DNA of 64,000 nt, taken from the NCBI GenBank assembly GCA_050248155.1, contig JBFWSW010000016.1, positions 18,535-82,534 of the forward strand. Reading direction: 5' to 3'. Below the pieces are notes generated by a model. It was not told the origin of the DNA, did no database searches, and saw only the letters and a list, made by a program, of their open reading frames with translations. Shown piece by piece: positions 1 to 8,482 of this stretch; the stretch's first letter is position 1, and the number at the start of each line of letters is the position of its first letter. The stretch comes from VFMC01 sp050248155. GTDB taxonomy: Bacteria > Actinomycetota > Acidimicrobiia > Acidimicrobiales > Ilumatobacteraceae. A program made the position numbers and the translations under genes.

Positions 1-722
1 GGTGTCGCGTTCTGGGCCTCGTCGAGGATGATGAAGCTGCTGTTCAGCGTGCGACCGCGCATGAACGCGAGGGGTGCGACCTCGACGGCCTGGCGCTCGA
101 GCAGCCGCTGGGCGCCCTCGGGGTCGACCATGTCGTACAGCGCGTCGTACAGCGGGCGCAGGTACGGATCGATCTTGGCCATCAGGTCGCCGGGCAGGAA
201 CCCGAGGCGCTCGCCGGCCTCGACGGCGGGCCGGGTGAGGATGATGCGCTGCACCTGCTTGCTCTGCAGGGCCTGCACCGCCATCGCGACGGCGAGCCAG
301 CTCTTGCCTGTGCCCGCCGGACCGAGGCCGAAGGTGATGACGTTCTCGCGGATGGCGTCGATGTAGCGCTTCTGGCCGGCGGTCTTCGGCCGCACGGCGC
401 GTCCCTTGGCGCCGCGCATGATGTCGTCGGTCAGCACCGTGCTCGGCCGCTCGTCGTGGCGGATCATGTCGATGGCTCGCGCCAGCCCGGCCTCGTCGAG
501 GTGCTGGCCGTGCTGCAGCAGCACGACGAGCTCGTCGATCAACCCTCCGGCGAGCTCGGCATCGGGGCCGTCGATGTGCACCTCGTTGCCACGCACCACG
601 ATCTCGGCGCCCGGGAAGGCCCGCTCGATCTGGCGCAGGAAGACGTCACGCGGGCCGCAGAGCGCAGGCATGATGTGAGGGCCGGGGACGACGACGGTGT
701 ACGCAGCTGTGGTCGAGCTCAT
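1..722 (-). CDS. phoH: PhoH-family ATPase, 3' end cut by window edge
   Basis: About 240 N-terminal residues are visible and the C-terminus lies outside the window. The ATG at 722 starts MSSTTAAYTVVVPG. An N-terminal segment with GNEVHIDGPDAE resembles the KH-like region of PhoH proteins. Next come a Walker A motif, GPAGTGKS, near residue 130 and a Walker B motif, FIILDEAQNAT, near the cut edge. The order and spacing match the cytoplasmic PhoH ATPase family, which is linked to RNA metabolism and in some bacteria to phosphate starvation. The precise role is not known from sequence. No partner such as ybeY is visible because the gene runs off the left edge. The family call is secure, the function is not. 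Confidence 0.93.
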   Translation of the reverse strand, partial: MSSTTAAYTVVVPGPHIMPALCGPRDVFLRQIERAFPGAEIVVRGNEVHIDGPDAELAGGLIDELVVLLQHGQHLDEAGLARAIDMIRHDERPSTVLTDDIMRGAKGRAVRPKTAGQKRYIDAIRENVITFGLGPAGTGKSWLAVAMAVQALQSKQVQRIILTRPAVEAGERLGFLPGDLMAKIDPYLRPLYDALYDMVDPEGAQRLLERQAVEVAPLAFMRGRTLNSSFIILDEAQNAT

Positions 723-840
723 GCAGGATGGCCGGAGGCCGATCGGCGCCGTGGTCGTCTCATTGCCCCGCCAGGGTAGCGAACGCGAGGCCCGGTCCGG
801 GCCGATTCGTCGCCGCGCACCCCGCCGCGTCTGGGCGCGG

Positions 841-1443
841 TCAGCGGTCGGCGTGCTCGGCGATCGGAGCCAGCTCGGGCTGGACGTGGCGGGCGCCCGT
901 GGCGAAGTCGATCGCGTAGTAGCGCTGCACCTCGATCTGCTTGGTCTCACTGCCCGGCGACACCATCTTCGCGAGCCGTGACACGAGCTCGGCGATGCCC
1001 CCCCGCTCGCCCGGCTGGTTCACCATCGGCGCGTCGAAGATGACGAGCGCGCCCTCCTCGGCCTCGAGGCCGAAGCTCTCCCTCGCCAGCCGGACCATCG
1101 CACCGCGGGCGACGTAGGCCGGGTGGACGACGACGAACAGCACGTAGTGCAACGCGTTGCGGGCCACGTGCTCGGGGTAGTGCTCCTCGAAGTAGCTGCG
1201 GCTCAGGTAGCGCGTGGTGCTGATGTCGGTGGTGATCATCGTCGCGCCGATCGGCTCGTTGTCGTTCCACAGCACCCACAGCCGGTTGCTCGGATCGGCG
1301 ACCAGCTCGTCGAACTCGGTGCGGTAGAGCATCTCCCGCGAGACGGCCGACTCGGTGATCGGCCGGAACGCCAGCTCGTACATCCTCCAGATGCGCTCGC
1401 GCAGCTCGGGGTTGATCAGGTTGGCGTGGCGGGTGACGAACAC
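841..1443 (-). CDS. GNAT-like acetyltransferase, hypothetical
   Basis: This 200-residue protein begins VFVTRHANLINPELRERIW. The GTG at 1443 is chosen because AGGAGG lies six bases upstream. An ATG at 1476 would add 11 residues without such a site. The middle has the beta-strand pattern of an N-acyltransferase fold, with NRLWVLWNDNEPIGATMI followed by HYVLFVVVHPAYVARGAMVRLAR, where the last part could be the acyl-CoA binding turn. No exact subfamily or substrate is recognisable. It stands alone between phoH and the divergent GGDEF-EAL gene. The fold assignment is inference from pattern. Confidence 0.6.
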   Translation of the reverse strand: MFVTRHANLINPELRERIWRMYELAFRPITESAVSREMLYRTEFDELVADPSNRLWVLWNDNEPIGATMITTDISTTRYLSRSYFEEHYPEHVARNALHYVLFVVVHPAYVARGAMVRLARESFGLEAEEGALVIFDAPMVNQPGERGGIAELVSRLAKMVSPGSETKQIEVQRYYAIDFATGARHVQPELAPIAEHADR

Positions 1444-1543
1444 GGGAAACCTCCTCGGCGGCACGCCCGACCGCACGCCTCGTGGCGGATCGTCTGGATT
1501 TCGTCAACCCGTCCACCACTGTGTGCGCACGCGCGAGCACGCC

Positions 1544-1572
1544 TTGCGTTTCTCCGCTTGATGACGTAGTAT
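1544..1572 (+). promoter_or_regulatory. Housekeeping-type promoter for the GGDEF-EAL gene
   Basis: TTGCGT at 1544-1549 and TAGTAT at 1567-1572 are separated by 17 bases, a good match to a primary-sigma promoter. Transcription would begin near 1580 and leave a leader of about 70 bases before the GTG at 1649. The stretch 1444-1648 holds nothing else that I can identify. Confidence 0.5.
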
Positions 1573-1648
1573 AGCGAGGCGATCGAGTTGGCGGGTGCAT
1601 GGTCAAGGCGGGCCGTAACACCCTCGGTCCGGCGGAGCAGGGCAGGTT

Positions 1649-3940
1649 GTGAGCAGAACCTACGGAAGATTCGCGAACTGGTACTTCCTGGTCGGGCTGA
1701 CGGTCAGTGTCGCGGGCGGGATCTGGCCCGAGACGATCGGCGGCCCGAGCTACCTCTTCGCGACCTTGCAGATCGCTCCGGTGATGATCCTGTCCTCCAG
1801 GGTCAACAAGGTCTCCCGCGGGCTGATCATGTCGATCTCGCTGCTCGGTGCCTGGTACGCGGCCACCTCGATCGTCGGCGCGGCCTTCGGCGACACGGGC
1901 ATCCCCCGGCTCATCACCAACATCATGGACATGTTGGGCAGCTTCTTGATCGTGTTCGTCATGGTCATGCTCGTCCGCCGGCGCCGCAACCTGAACGCCA
2001 ACGCCGTCATCGGCGACGCGATGATCGTCGGTCTCGGCAGCTGGCTGATCTCGTGGGTCGCGTTCTTGCAGCCGACGCTGGCCATCAGCACCGAGCCCCT
2101 CATCAGCTCGCTCATCGAGGGTCTCTACCAGCCCACGGGCTCGGTCATCTTGTTCCTCATGGCCGTGTACCTCTTCACCGAGACCAGCCGGAACCCGTCC
2201 TCGTTCTACGTGGGCGGCGCGGTGCTCTCGGTGCTCCTCGGCGACCTGATGTACTCCCTCGTCGGCGCCGGGCACGTCGGCGACGGCATCCTGGCGCACA
2301 CCGACACCTTCTACACGCTGGGCTACTTCTCCATCGCCGCCGCGTTCTTGCACCCGAGCATCGCTGCGCTCGACAACACGGAGGGCAGTGGCGACTCGCA
2401 GCGGCTGCTGGGGCGCCTCATCATCACCACGTCGTCGCTCATCTTCCCCGTCATCGTGCTCGCATCCTCGGGCCCGAAGGACGGAGCCGACCAGATCGTC
2501 CGCTCGATCTCGGCACTCGTCCTCGCCGGCGCGGTCACGCTGCGTGTCGTCCACTCGGTGCGCGCCAACTCCGACGCGCAGCTCGAGCTGCTCCGCCAGG
2601 CACAGACCGACGCGCTGACCGGCCTGCCCAACCGCAGCCTGCTCCTCGACCGCATCTCGACCTACGTCCACGAGTCGTGGCGACCAGATCGCGAGCCCAC
2701 GCTGTACTTCGTCGACCTCGACCGCTTCAAGAACATCAACGACAGCTTGGGGCACTCGGCAGGCGACGAGGTGCTGCGCATCGTCGCGCACCGGTTGCGG
2801 GGAGCCGTCCCGCAGGAGGCGATGGTGGCCCGGCTCTCGGGTGACGAGTACGTCGTGCTCGACCCGACCACCCGTTCGCTCAACTCTGCCTCGTCGCTCG
2901 CCGAGCGGCTGCTGTCGGTGTTCCGCGAACCGATCGCGCTCCCCCAAGGCGACGTGTTCGTCACCGCGAGCATCGGTGTGTCCTCGATCGACTCGATGGC
3001 TGCCAAGCCCGAGGACGTCTTGCGCCACGCCGACACCGCCATGTACCGAGCGAAGGACAGCGGCCGCAACTGCATGGCGTTCTACGACGAGTCGATGCAC
3101 GAGCGCATCGCCCATCGCCTGTCGGTCGAGACGGCGCTCTACCGTGCGCTCGATCGGCGCGAGCTGCGCCTCTTCCACCAGCCGATCCTCGACCTCGACA
3201 CCGGTGAGGTCGTGGGCTTCGAGGCGCTCATGCGCTGGCAGCAGGGCGACGGGACGATCGTGTCCCCGGCGGAGTTCATCCCGATCGCCGAGGAGACCGG
3301 CACGATCATCCCGATCGGCGCCTGGGCGCTGCTCGAGGCGCTCACCCAGCTCCGTCGCTGGATCGACGACGGGGTGTGCAGCCCGACCTCGACGATGTCG
3401 GTCAACGTGTCGCCGCGCCAGCTCGCCGACCCCAACCTGCCGTCGGTCGTCGCCGAGGCGCTCGCCCGCTCCGGCGTGGACGCCAGCCTGCTCTGGATCG
3501 AGCTCACCGAGAGCGTCATGATCAGCGAGCCCGAGCTCGCGTTGTCGACGTTGCAGAAGATGAAGGCGCTGGGCGTGCGGGTGGCGCTCGACGACTTCGG
3601 CACCGGCTACTCGTCGCTCTCGCTGTTGCAGCGGTTCCCTCTGCAGCGCATCAAGATCGACCGTGCGTTCGTGCAAGGTGTCGCCGACAACCCGAGCGAC
3701 CGTGCACTCGTGCGCACCATCGTCGCGATGGGCACCTCGCTCGGCCTCGACCTCGTCGCCGAGGGCGTCGAGAGCCTCCACCAGATGCAGGTGCTCCACG
3801 AGCTCGGCTGCAAGAAGGCTCAGGGCTACCTCATCAGCCACCCGGTGCCGGCCGACGCCATGCGGTCCACCGTGTCGGCGCTCGAGCGCATCGGCCGGTT
3901 CCCGCTGCTGCGCGGCGAGCACCGAGCAGGCCAGCTCTGA
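1649..3940 (+). CDS. Membrane GGDEF-EAL cyclic-di-GMP protein
   Basis: This 763-residue protein has an N-terminal sensor of roughly eight hydrophobic segments (residues 8-310). A GGDEF domain begins at DALTGLPNRSLLLDR (about 319), and an EAL domain runs from about 500 to 750. The diguanylate cyclase signature is altered to SGDEY near residue 397; substitutions at its first position can be active, but the final Y is unusual. The EAL domain keeps FEALMRW, ELTESVMI, DDFGTGYSSL and KIDRAF, so phosphodiesterase activity is likely. The GTG start follows a good promoter. The ArfB-like gene overlaps its stop codon. Net activity, synthesis or breakdown of c-di-GMP, cannot be decided from sequence. Confidence 0.93.
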   Translation: MSRTYGRFANWYFLVGLTVSVAGGIWPETIGGPSYLFATLQIAPVMILSSRVNKVSRGLIMSISLLGAWYAATSIVGAAFGDTGIPRLITNIMDMLGSFLIVFVMVMLVRRRRNLNANAVIGDAMIVGLGSWLISWVAFLQPTLAISTEPLISSLIEGLYQPTGSVILFLMAVYLFTETSRNPSSFYVGGAVLSVLLGDLMYSLVGAGHVGDGILAHTDTFYTLGYFSIAAAFLHPSIAALDNTEGSGDSQRLLGRLIITTSSLIFPVIVLASSGPKDGADQIVRSISALVLAGAVTLRVVHSVRANSDAQLELLRQAQTDALTGLPNRSLLLDRISTYVHESWRPDREPTLYFVDLDRFKNINDSLGHSAGDEVLRIVAHRLRGAVPQEAMVARLSGDEYVVLDPTTRSLNSASSLAERLLSVFREPIALPQGDVFVTASIGVSSIDSMAAKPEDVLRHADTAMYRAKDSGRNCMAFYDESMHERIAHRLSVETALYRALDRRELRLFHQPILDLDTGEVVGFEALMRWQQGDGTIVSPAEFIPIAEETGTIIPIGAWALLEALTQLRRWIDDGVCSPTSTMSVNVSPRQLADPNLPSVVAEALARSGVDASLLWIELTESVMISEPELALSTLQKMKALGVRVALDDFGTGYSSLSLLQRFPLQRIKIDRAFVQGVADNPSDRALVRTIVAMGTSLGLDLVAEGVESLHQMQVLHELGCKKAQGYLISHPVPADAMRSTVSALERIGRFPLLRGEHRAGQL

Positions 3941-4350
3941 GCTCCCCCGACGACATCGTCACTGCTCGCGGGCTGACCGTTCCTGCCGAGGCGCTCTCGT
4001 GGCGCTTCTCACGCTCGTCAGCTCCCGGCGGTCAGCACGTCAACACCAGCTCGACCAAGGCCGAGCTCCGCTGCGATCTGGCGCTGCTGTCCGGCCCGGC
4101 GCCGCTCGTCGCCATGGTGCGCGACCGGCTCGGTGCCGAGGTGCGGATCGTCGCACAGAGCGGCCGGTCGCAGTGGCGCAACCGCCGACTCGCGATCGAG
4201 CGGCTGACCGCGCAGATCGACACCGCCGCACTGCCCGAGATCGAGCGCCGGGCGACGCGGCCGTCGCGCGCTGCGGTCCGCGAGCGCCTGGACGACAAGC
4301 GACGTCGTGCCGAGCGCAAGCAGTCGCGCCGCTGGCAGCCCGACGACTGA
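3937..4350 (+). CDS. arfB: Peptidyl-tRNA hydrolase ArfB-like, GGQ domain protein
   Basis: The 137-residue product has the codon-independent release factor signature SSAPGGQHVNTSSTKAELR, with the catalytic GGQ about 30 residues in, followed by a basic tail (RRRAERKQSRRWQP) that in the family reaches into the mRNA channel of stalled ribosomes. It would hydrolyse peptidyl-tRNA on ribosomes lacking a stop codon. No ATG, GTG or TTG lies in frame near the expected N-terminus. The best start is CTG at 3937, which overlaps the TGA of the preceding gene as CTGA and suggests translational coupling. The family call is firm, the start is inferred. Confidence 0.85.
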   Translation: MSSPDDIVTARGLTVPAEALSWRFSRSSAPGGQHVNTSSTKAELRCDLALLSGPAPLVAMVRDRLGAEVRIVAQSGRSQWRNRRLAIERLTAQIDTAALPEIERRATRPSRAAVRERLDDKRRRAERKQSRRWQPDD

Positions 4351-4353
4351 CGG

Positions 4354-4950
4354 TCACCTGCCGTCGGGCGAGCGCTCCTGCACGATGTCCGGGTCGAAGG
4401 GGCGCCTCGTGAAGACCTCGCGCACCATCGGTTCGAAGTGCTCCAGCGAGGGCGTCGGGTAGGCGGGGTCGAACGACGCCTGGTCCCATCGCTCGCAGAA
4501 GCGATCACAGAGGTCGTACCACTCGTGCTCGCGCCACGGCTCGCGCGCGTTCGGGTCGGCGCCGATGTGGTGCCCGTAGTACTGCAGCTGGAACACGCCG
4601 TGCATGTGCACGGTCCAGGTGACCTCTGCGCGGACGTAGGGCCGGAGGATCGATGCCGCGTACTGCGAGTGGTTGTCGGGAGCCAGCTCGTCGCCGAGAT
4701 CGTGGACGAGCGCGGCGACGATCCAATCGATGTCGGCGCCGTCGGCCTCGGCCCGCGCAGCTGTCTGCAGCGAGTGCTCGAGTCGGGTGACCTGGTAGCC
4801 GGCGAGGCTGTCGTCGAGCCGGCGCAGGGCCGCGAGGATGCGATCGGGCAGCTGCGCGACATGCTCGGCTTCGAGCCCGTGCAGCAATTGGTAGTCGTCG
4901 TAGGTGCCGTCCTTCATCTGCGTGAACTGCACCTGCTGCGCCGTGCGCAT
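4354..4950 (-). CDS. tmpB: HD-domain oxygenase of the PhnZ/TmpB type
   Basis: This 198-residue protein has a variant HD domain. RLEHSLQTAARAEADGAD is followed by ALVHDLGDELAPDNHS, then VHMHGVFQLQYYGHHIGAD and a late Asp in QASFDPAY. These supply the His, His-Asp, His, His and Asp ligands used by mixed-valent di-iron oxygenases such as PhnZ and TmpB, rather than a phosphohydrolase. Known TmpB cleaves 1-hydroxy-2-(trimethylammonio)ethylphosphonate to glycine betaine and phosphate. It begins one base after the stop of a TmpA-like dioxygenase, the expected partner. PhnZ-type activity on a related phosphonate is the main alternative. The pathway assignment is inference from family and pairing. Confidence 0.78.
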   Translation of the reverse strand: MRTAQQVQFTQMKDGTYDDYQLLHGLEAEHVAQLPDRILAALRRLDDSLAGYQVTRLEHSLQTAARAEADGADIDWIVAALVHDLGDELAPDNHSQYAASILRPYVRAEVTWTVHMHGVFQLQYYGHHIGADPNAREPWREHEWYDLCDRFCERWDQASFDPAYPTPSLEHFEPMVREVFTRRPFDPDIVQERSPDGR

Positions 4951-4951
4951 G

Positions 4952-6076
4952 TCAGCCCCCTTCCTGAGTGCGGCCGCGAGCGAGCACCCGGTAACGGCTC
5001 GCCGGCCCGTCGTGGTCGATGTAGCACCCCTGCAGGTGCCGGTGCCCTTCGTTCAGGTCGAACTCGGTGCGCCCGTGCAGGACACGCTCGTTCGAGAAGA
5101 TCATCGCCTCGCCCGGATCGAGACGGAAGACGATCTGGTATGCGGGGTCGTTCAGCAGATCGGCGAGGCGCCGCCGGGCGCGCTGATACGCCGTCGTCTC
5201 CGCGAGTGACACGAGCGGCACCTGGTCCATCCGCGGGCTGTACTGCAGGCCCGTGACGCGACCCCGGTGGTCGAGGTCGACGATCGGTCGGCGGGCGACG
5301 AGATCGGTGTCGTCGTCGCGGAAGCGGAACCGGACGACCGTGGTGGCCAGCAGCTCGAAGCCGCCGGGGTCGTCCGCGCGCAGCCGATCGGTGACGGCGA
5401 CCGCGTCGACGAGCGACGACAGCCCTCCGGTCGTCTCGTTCACCAGGCAGTGCAGCAGCTGGATGCCAGGCACCGGGTCGCGGTACGGGTTGTCGGTGTG
5501 CGGGCCGAGCGCCACTGTGCGATAGGCGAGGTCGTTCGAGTTCGGAACCGACCGCACGTCGAACAGGCGACCGAAGTTCGTCTCGCGCACGAACCCGAAG
5601 CGCTCGGCGATGGCGAGCACCGTGCCCGGCTCGGTCGGCGAGTCGTGCACGACGATGGTGCCGAACCGCAGGAAGTCGTGCAGGGCTGCGAGGAGCGCTC
5701 CGTCGTCGGTGCTCACGTCCCGCCAGTCGTGCGCCGGCGGCCTGCCGAGCGCGGCGTCCCACGGCTCGGGGTCGGGCGTGCCGTCATCCGGGTCGATCGC
5801 GGCGACCAACGCATCGAGCGCGAACGATTCGTCGTGACCGTCGCTGAACCTGACCCACAGCACGCCTTCGCCGGCGCGCGCGTCCTCGATCGACAGGTCC
5901 TCGGCGAGGCGGTGCGGATCGAACAAGCGCTGCTCGGTGACGAGGTCGAGCTGGCTCGGGTGGCGGCTCTGCGCTCGCAACCACAACGCGGGCACCTCGA
6001 CCCGCTCGCTGTCGCGGACGAGGACCACGACCGGTCCATTCGCTGCCTGGTCGACCGAGAACACCGGTTGGCTCAC
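4952..6076 (-). CDS. tmpA: Fe(II)/2-oxoglutarate dioxygenase, TmpA/BBOX-like
   Basis: The 374-residue enzyme starts at GTG 6076, six bases downstream of a TACCAT -10 element. The N-terminal domain resembles the DUF971 part of gamma-butyrobetaine hydroxylases (VPALWLRAQSRHP, EQRLFDP), but the usual cysteine cluster is absent. The C-terminal TauD/TfdA domain carries the iron ligands H and D in GPHTDNPYRDP and H in VLHGRTEF, with a downstream Arg (GHRHLQGCYID) for 2-oxoglutarate. The next gene encodes a PhnZ/TmpB-type HD oxygenase, so hydroxylation of a quaternary-ammonium ethylphosphonate is the favoured role. Carnitine-type gamma-butyrobetaine or trimethyllysine hydroxylation is the alternative, but no carnitine genes are nearby. 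Confidence 0.8.
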   Translation of the reverse strand: MSQPVFSVDQAANGPVVVLVRDSERVEVPALWLRAQSRHPSQLDLVTEQRLFDPHRLAEDLSIEDARAGEGVLWVRFSDGHDESFALDALVAAIDPDDGTPDPEPWDAALGRPPAHDWRDVSTDDGALLAALHDFLRFGTIVVHDSPTEPGTVLAIAERFGFVRETNFGRLFDVRSVPNSNDLAYRTVALGPHTDNPYRDPVPGIQLLHCLVNETTGGLSSLVDAVAVTDRLRADDPGGFELLATTVVRFRFRDDDTDLVARRPIVDLDHRGRVTGLQYSPRMDQVPLVSLAETTAYQRARRRLADLLNDPAYQIVFRLDPGEAMIFSNERVLHGRTEFDLNEGHRHLQGCYIDHDGPASRYRVLARGRTQEGG

Positions 6077-6126
6077 GGCGCGATGGTAGATGCCGAGCAG
6101 CCGTCGTGATCGACGGCCCGCACGCG

Positions 6127-7503
6127 TCAGTGCTCGGGCCCGAGCAGCACGTGCGGGTTCAGCAGGCAGTCGGGATCGAGGGCGTGCTTGATCGCGCGCA
6201 TGGCCGCGATCTCGTCGCTCGACCGGTTGAGGTGGAGCCACTTCGCCTTGGCCGTCCCGATGCCGTGCTCGGCGCTGATGCTGCCGCCCATCTGCTGCAC
6301 CGCGCCGTACACCGTGCGGTCGAGGGCGTCGCTCACAGGTCCCTGGTGCTGGTCGACGCCGACGACGTTGACGTGCACGTTGCCGTCGCCGACGTGCCCG
6401 AACTGATAGGTGGTGGCGCCAGGCACCACTCGTTCGATCTCGGCGGGCATCCGCTCGACGAACTCGGCCAGCGCGCCGATGGGGAGGGTCACGTCGAACT
6501 TGTGCGGGACACCGATCGTGCTGATGGCGAGCGTGTGCTCCTCCCGATAGCGCCACAGCGCCCGGCGGCGAACCTCGTCGGTGGCCACGGCGACGTCGCC
6601 GACACCCGCGACGCCCTCCACCGCTGCAGCCAGCTGGGCCGTCGGGTCGTCGTGGGCCGCAGCCTCGATCAGCACCACCGCCGGGTGCGCGCGCGACAGC
6701 GGTGCGGGCACGTCGAAGGTCCGGCACACCAGATCGACGCCGGCGGCGAGCACGAGCTCGGCGGCCTCGAGCGAGTCGATCGTCGATCGCCACTGCGAGA
6801 CGGCGGCGACCGCCGACGACACCGAGTCGAAGCCGACGAGCGCGGTCACCCGGTGCTCGTGGCGCGTGACCAGCCGCAGCCGAGCCGCCGTGACGACGCC
6901 GAGCGTGCCTTCACTGCCGCACAGCAGCGACGGGAAGTGGTAGCCGGTGTTGTCCTTCACCAGGCCGCTCAGCCGGCTGATGCGATGGCCTGTTCCGAGC
7001 ACGGCCTCGACCCCGACGACCTGCTCGCGCGTGCCGCCGTGACGCAGCACGTTGACACCGCCGGCGTTGGTCGCGATCGAGCCGCCCACCGTTGCCGTGT
7101 CGCGGGCACCGAAGTCGACGGCATAGCGAAGGCCCGCCGCGTCCGCGGCAGCCTGCACGGCGGCCACGGTCGCACCGGCACCGGCCGTCACCTGTCGGGC
7201 CACCGGATCGACCGGGTCGATGTGATCGAGGCGTCGCAGGTCGAGCACGAGCTCGCCGTGGAGCGGGATACTGCCACCCACCATGCCGGTGTTGCCCCCT
7301 TGGGGCACGATCGCGACACCCATGTTCCGGCACGTCGCGATCGTCGCCTCGACCTCCTCGGTCGAACCCGGACGGATGACGGCCGTCGGCCGGCCCGAGA
7401 ACCGCCCGGTCCAGTCGACGAACTGCGACGCGACGGTGTCGGCGTCGGTGACGACGTGGGGCCCGCCCACGATGTCGACCAGCTCGCGGAGCACGGCACG
7501 CAC
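6127..7503 (-). CDS. FAD-linked oxidase, D-2-hydroxyacid dehydrogenase family
   Basis: This 458-residue flavoprotein belongs to the GlcD/D-lactate/D-2-hydroxyglutarate dehydrogenase group. The FAD-binding half shows RPGSTEEVEATIATCR, VPQGGNTGMVGG and GGSIATNAGGVNVLRHG. The C-terminal half shows YQFGHVGDGNVHVNV and SISAEHGIG, with the paired metal-binding His region. The GTG at 7503 is preferred over an ATG at 7563 because it matches the usual N-terminus (RELVDIVGGPHVVTD) and avoids the promoter of the divergent PRC-barrel gene. It lies 50 bases upstream of the TmpA-like gene on the same strand. It could oxidise a hydroxyacid linked to that pathway, but the substrate is unknown. Confidence 0.87.
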   Translation of the reverse strand: MRAVLRELVDIVGGPHVVTDADTVASQFVDWTGRFSGRPTAVIRPGSTEEVEATIATCRNMGVAIVPQGGNTGMVGGSIPLHGELVLDLRRLDHIDPVDPVARQVTAGAGATVAAVQAAADAAGLRYAVDFGARDTATVGGSIATNAGGVNVLRHGGTREQVVGVEAVLGTGHRISRLSGLVKDNTGYHFPSLLCGSEGTLGVVTAARLRLVTRHEHRVTALVGFDSVSSAVAAVSQWRSTIDSLEAAELVLAAGVDLVCRTFDVPAPLSRAHPAVVLIEAAAHDDPTAQLAAAVEGVAGVGDVAVATDEVRRRALWRYREEHTLAISTIGVPHKFDVTLPIGALAEFVERMPAEIERVVPGATTYQFGHVGDGNVHVNVVGVDQHQGPVSDALDRTVYGAVQQMGGSISAEHGIGTAKAKWLHLNRSSDEIAAMRAIKHALDPDCLLNPHVLLGPEH

Positions 7504-7512
7504 CGTAGCCCC

Positions 7513-7538
7513 GTTTGCCTGGTCTGCGCCCGGGGTAT
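7513..7538 (+). promoter_or_regulatory. SigB/SigF-type stress promoter for the PRC-barrel gene
   Basis: GTTTGC at 7513-7518, a 14-base spacer and GGGTAT at 7533-7538 match the actinobacterial stress sigma consensus GTTT-N14..16-GGGTA exactly. The ATG of the PRC-barrel gene follows at 7579. Confidence 0.75.
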
Positions 7539-7578
7539 CCGTCCAACAGCGGGTGACCGACATGGGAGCAGATCAACG

Positions 7579-7896
7579 ATGACCCATCCCTCACAGGACA
7601 TGCCCGTGTTCACCGATCACCAGGTCCTCGACCGGCGGGGCACGAAGGTCGGCAACGTCGTGGACGTCGTGTCCGACCCGAGCACCCTCGAACCCCGCTG
7701 GTTCGTCGTCGACCCTGGTGCGCTGAAGTCAGCCCACTACGTCCCCGTGGCGGGGTCGTATCAGACCGAGGCGGGCGACATCGTCGTCCCGTACGACGGC
7801 GACTCGGTGAAGCACGCGCCGAAGGCCCACCGCGACCACATCGTGACTCCCGAGCTCGAGCACGAGATCAGGGAGCACTACGGCCTGGTCGTCTGA
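7579..7896 (+). CDS. PRC-barrel domain protein
   Basis: The 105-residue protein has the PRC-barrel pattern: a first strand FTDHQVLDRRGTKVGNVVDVV, then RWFVVDPGALKSAHYVPV and IVVPYDGDSVKHAP. Such stand-alone barrels occur as stress-associated or RNA-linked small proteins in actinobacteria, and their biochemical role is mostly unknown. A textbook SigB-like promoter stands 41 bases upstream, so general stress induction is likely. Its last 19 bases overlap the end of the convergent TetR gene. Confidence 0.85.
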   Translation: MTHPSQDMPVFTDHQVLDRRGTKVGNVVDVVSDPSTLEPRWFVVDPGALKSAHYVPVAGSYQTEAGDIVVPYDGDSVKHAPKAHRDHIVTPELEHEIREHYGLVV

Positions 7897-8471
7897 CCCA
7901 TCGCCCCGATCGCGGCGAGGGCCATCGACCGGAGCACGTTGCCGAGCTCGGTGACCGTTCCTCGGTCGAGGTACGGCGTCGAGTTCACGAGACCGATCGC
8001 GGCTTGCGCGGCCGACGTCAGCGTCGTTCGCTGCTGATCGGGGAACAGCTGCACGATCACGTCCACCCACACGTCGACGTACTGGCGTTGCAACGACCTC
8101 ACACGGTGCGCGTCAGCCGGCTCGAGGTGGTGGAGGTCGCGTGTGTGGACGACGATCAGGTGAGGCTCCGACAGCGCGAAGTCGACCTGTTGACCGACGA
8201 GCCGCTCGAGCGCGTCGGCCGGTGACGACGACAGCTCGACGCAGCGGAGCCCACCGGCCAGCAGGCGCTCGCTGATGTCGACCAGCATCGCCGCGAGGAG
8301 CGCCTGCTTGCCCGGGTAGTGCCAGTAGATCGCGGGGCCGGAGACGCCTGCTGCGGCGCCGATGTCGTCGATGCTCGTCGCGCCGTACCCCCGTTGCGCG
8401 AACAGCCGCGCCGCCTCGGTGGCGATCGCCGCGGACCGCGACGAGCCGTTCCGGGACGGGGGTGAGGCCAC
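7878..8471 (-). CDS. TetR-family transcriptional repressor
   Basis: The 197-residue protein has an N-terminal TetR helix-turn-helix (RLFAQRGYGATSIDDIGAAAGVSGPAIYWHY split around residues 22-52), followed by an all-helical ligand-binding domain. It is divergent from the acyl-CoA dehydrogenase gene, and two matching operators lie between them. This arrangement is typical of KstR2/FadR-like regulators that respond to an acyl-CoA intermediate of the pathway they repress. The effector is not known. The start at 8471 gives a short basic N-terminal arm, MASPPSRNGSSR. Confidence 0.88.
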   Translation of the reverse strand: MASPPSRNGSSRSAAIATEAARLFAQRGYGATSIDDIGAAAGVSGPAIYWHYPGKQALLAAMLVDISERLLAGGLRCVELSSSPADALERLVGQQVDFALSEPHLIVVHTRDLHHLEPADAHRVRSLQRQYVDVWVDVIVQLFPDQQRTTLTSAAQAAIGLVNSTPYLDRGTVTELGNVLRSMALAAIGAMGQTTRP

Positions 8472-8482
8472 CTGCGCACCCT

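Noticed and set aside
947..3922. Long open frame opposite the GGDEF-EAL gene (991 residues)
   Set aside because: Composition is Arg/His/Asp/Gly-rich with no domain, and it is the antisense shadow of a high-GC gene with clear GGDEF and EAL motifs.
4952..6793. Longer N-terminal extension of the TmpA-like dioxygenase
   Set aside because: The added 239 residues are a shadow of the FAD-oxidase gene; the GTG at 6076 fits the family N-terminus.
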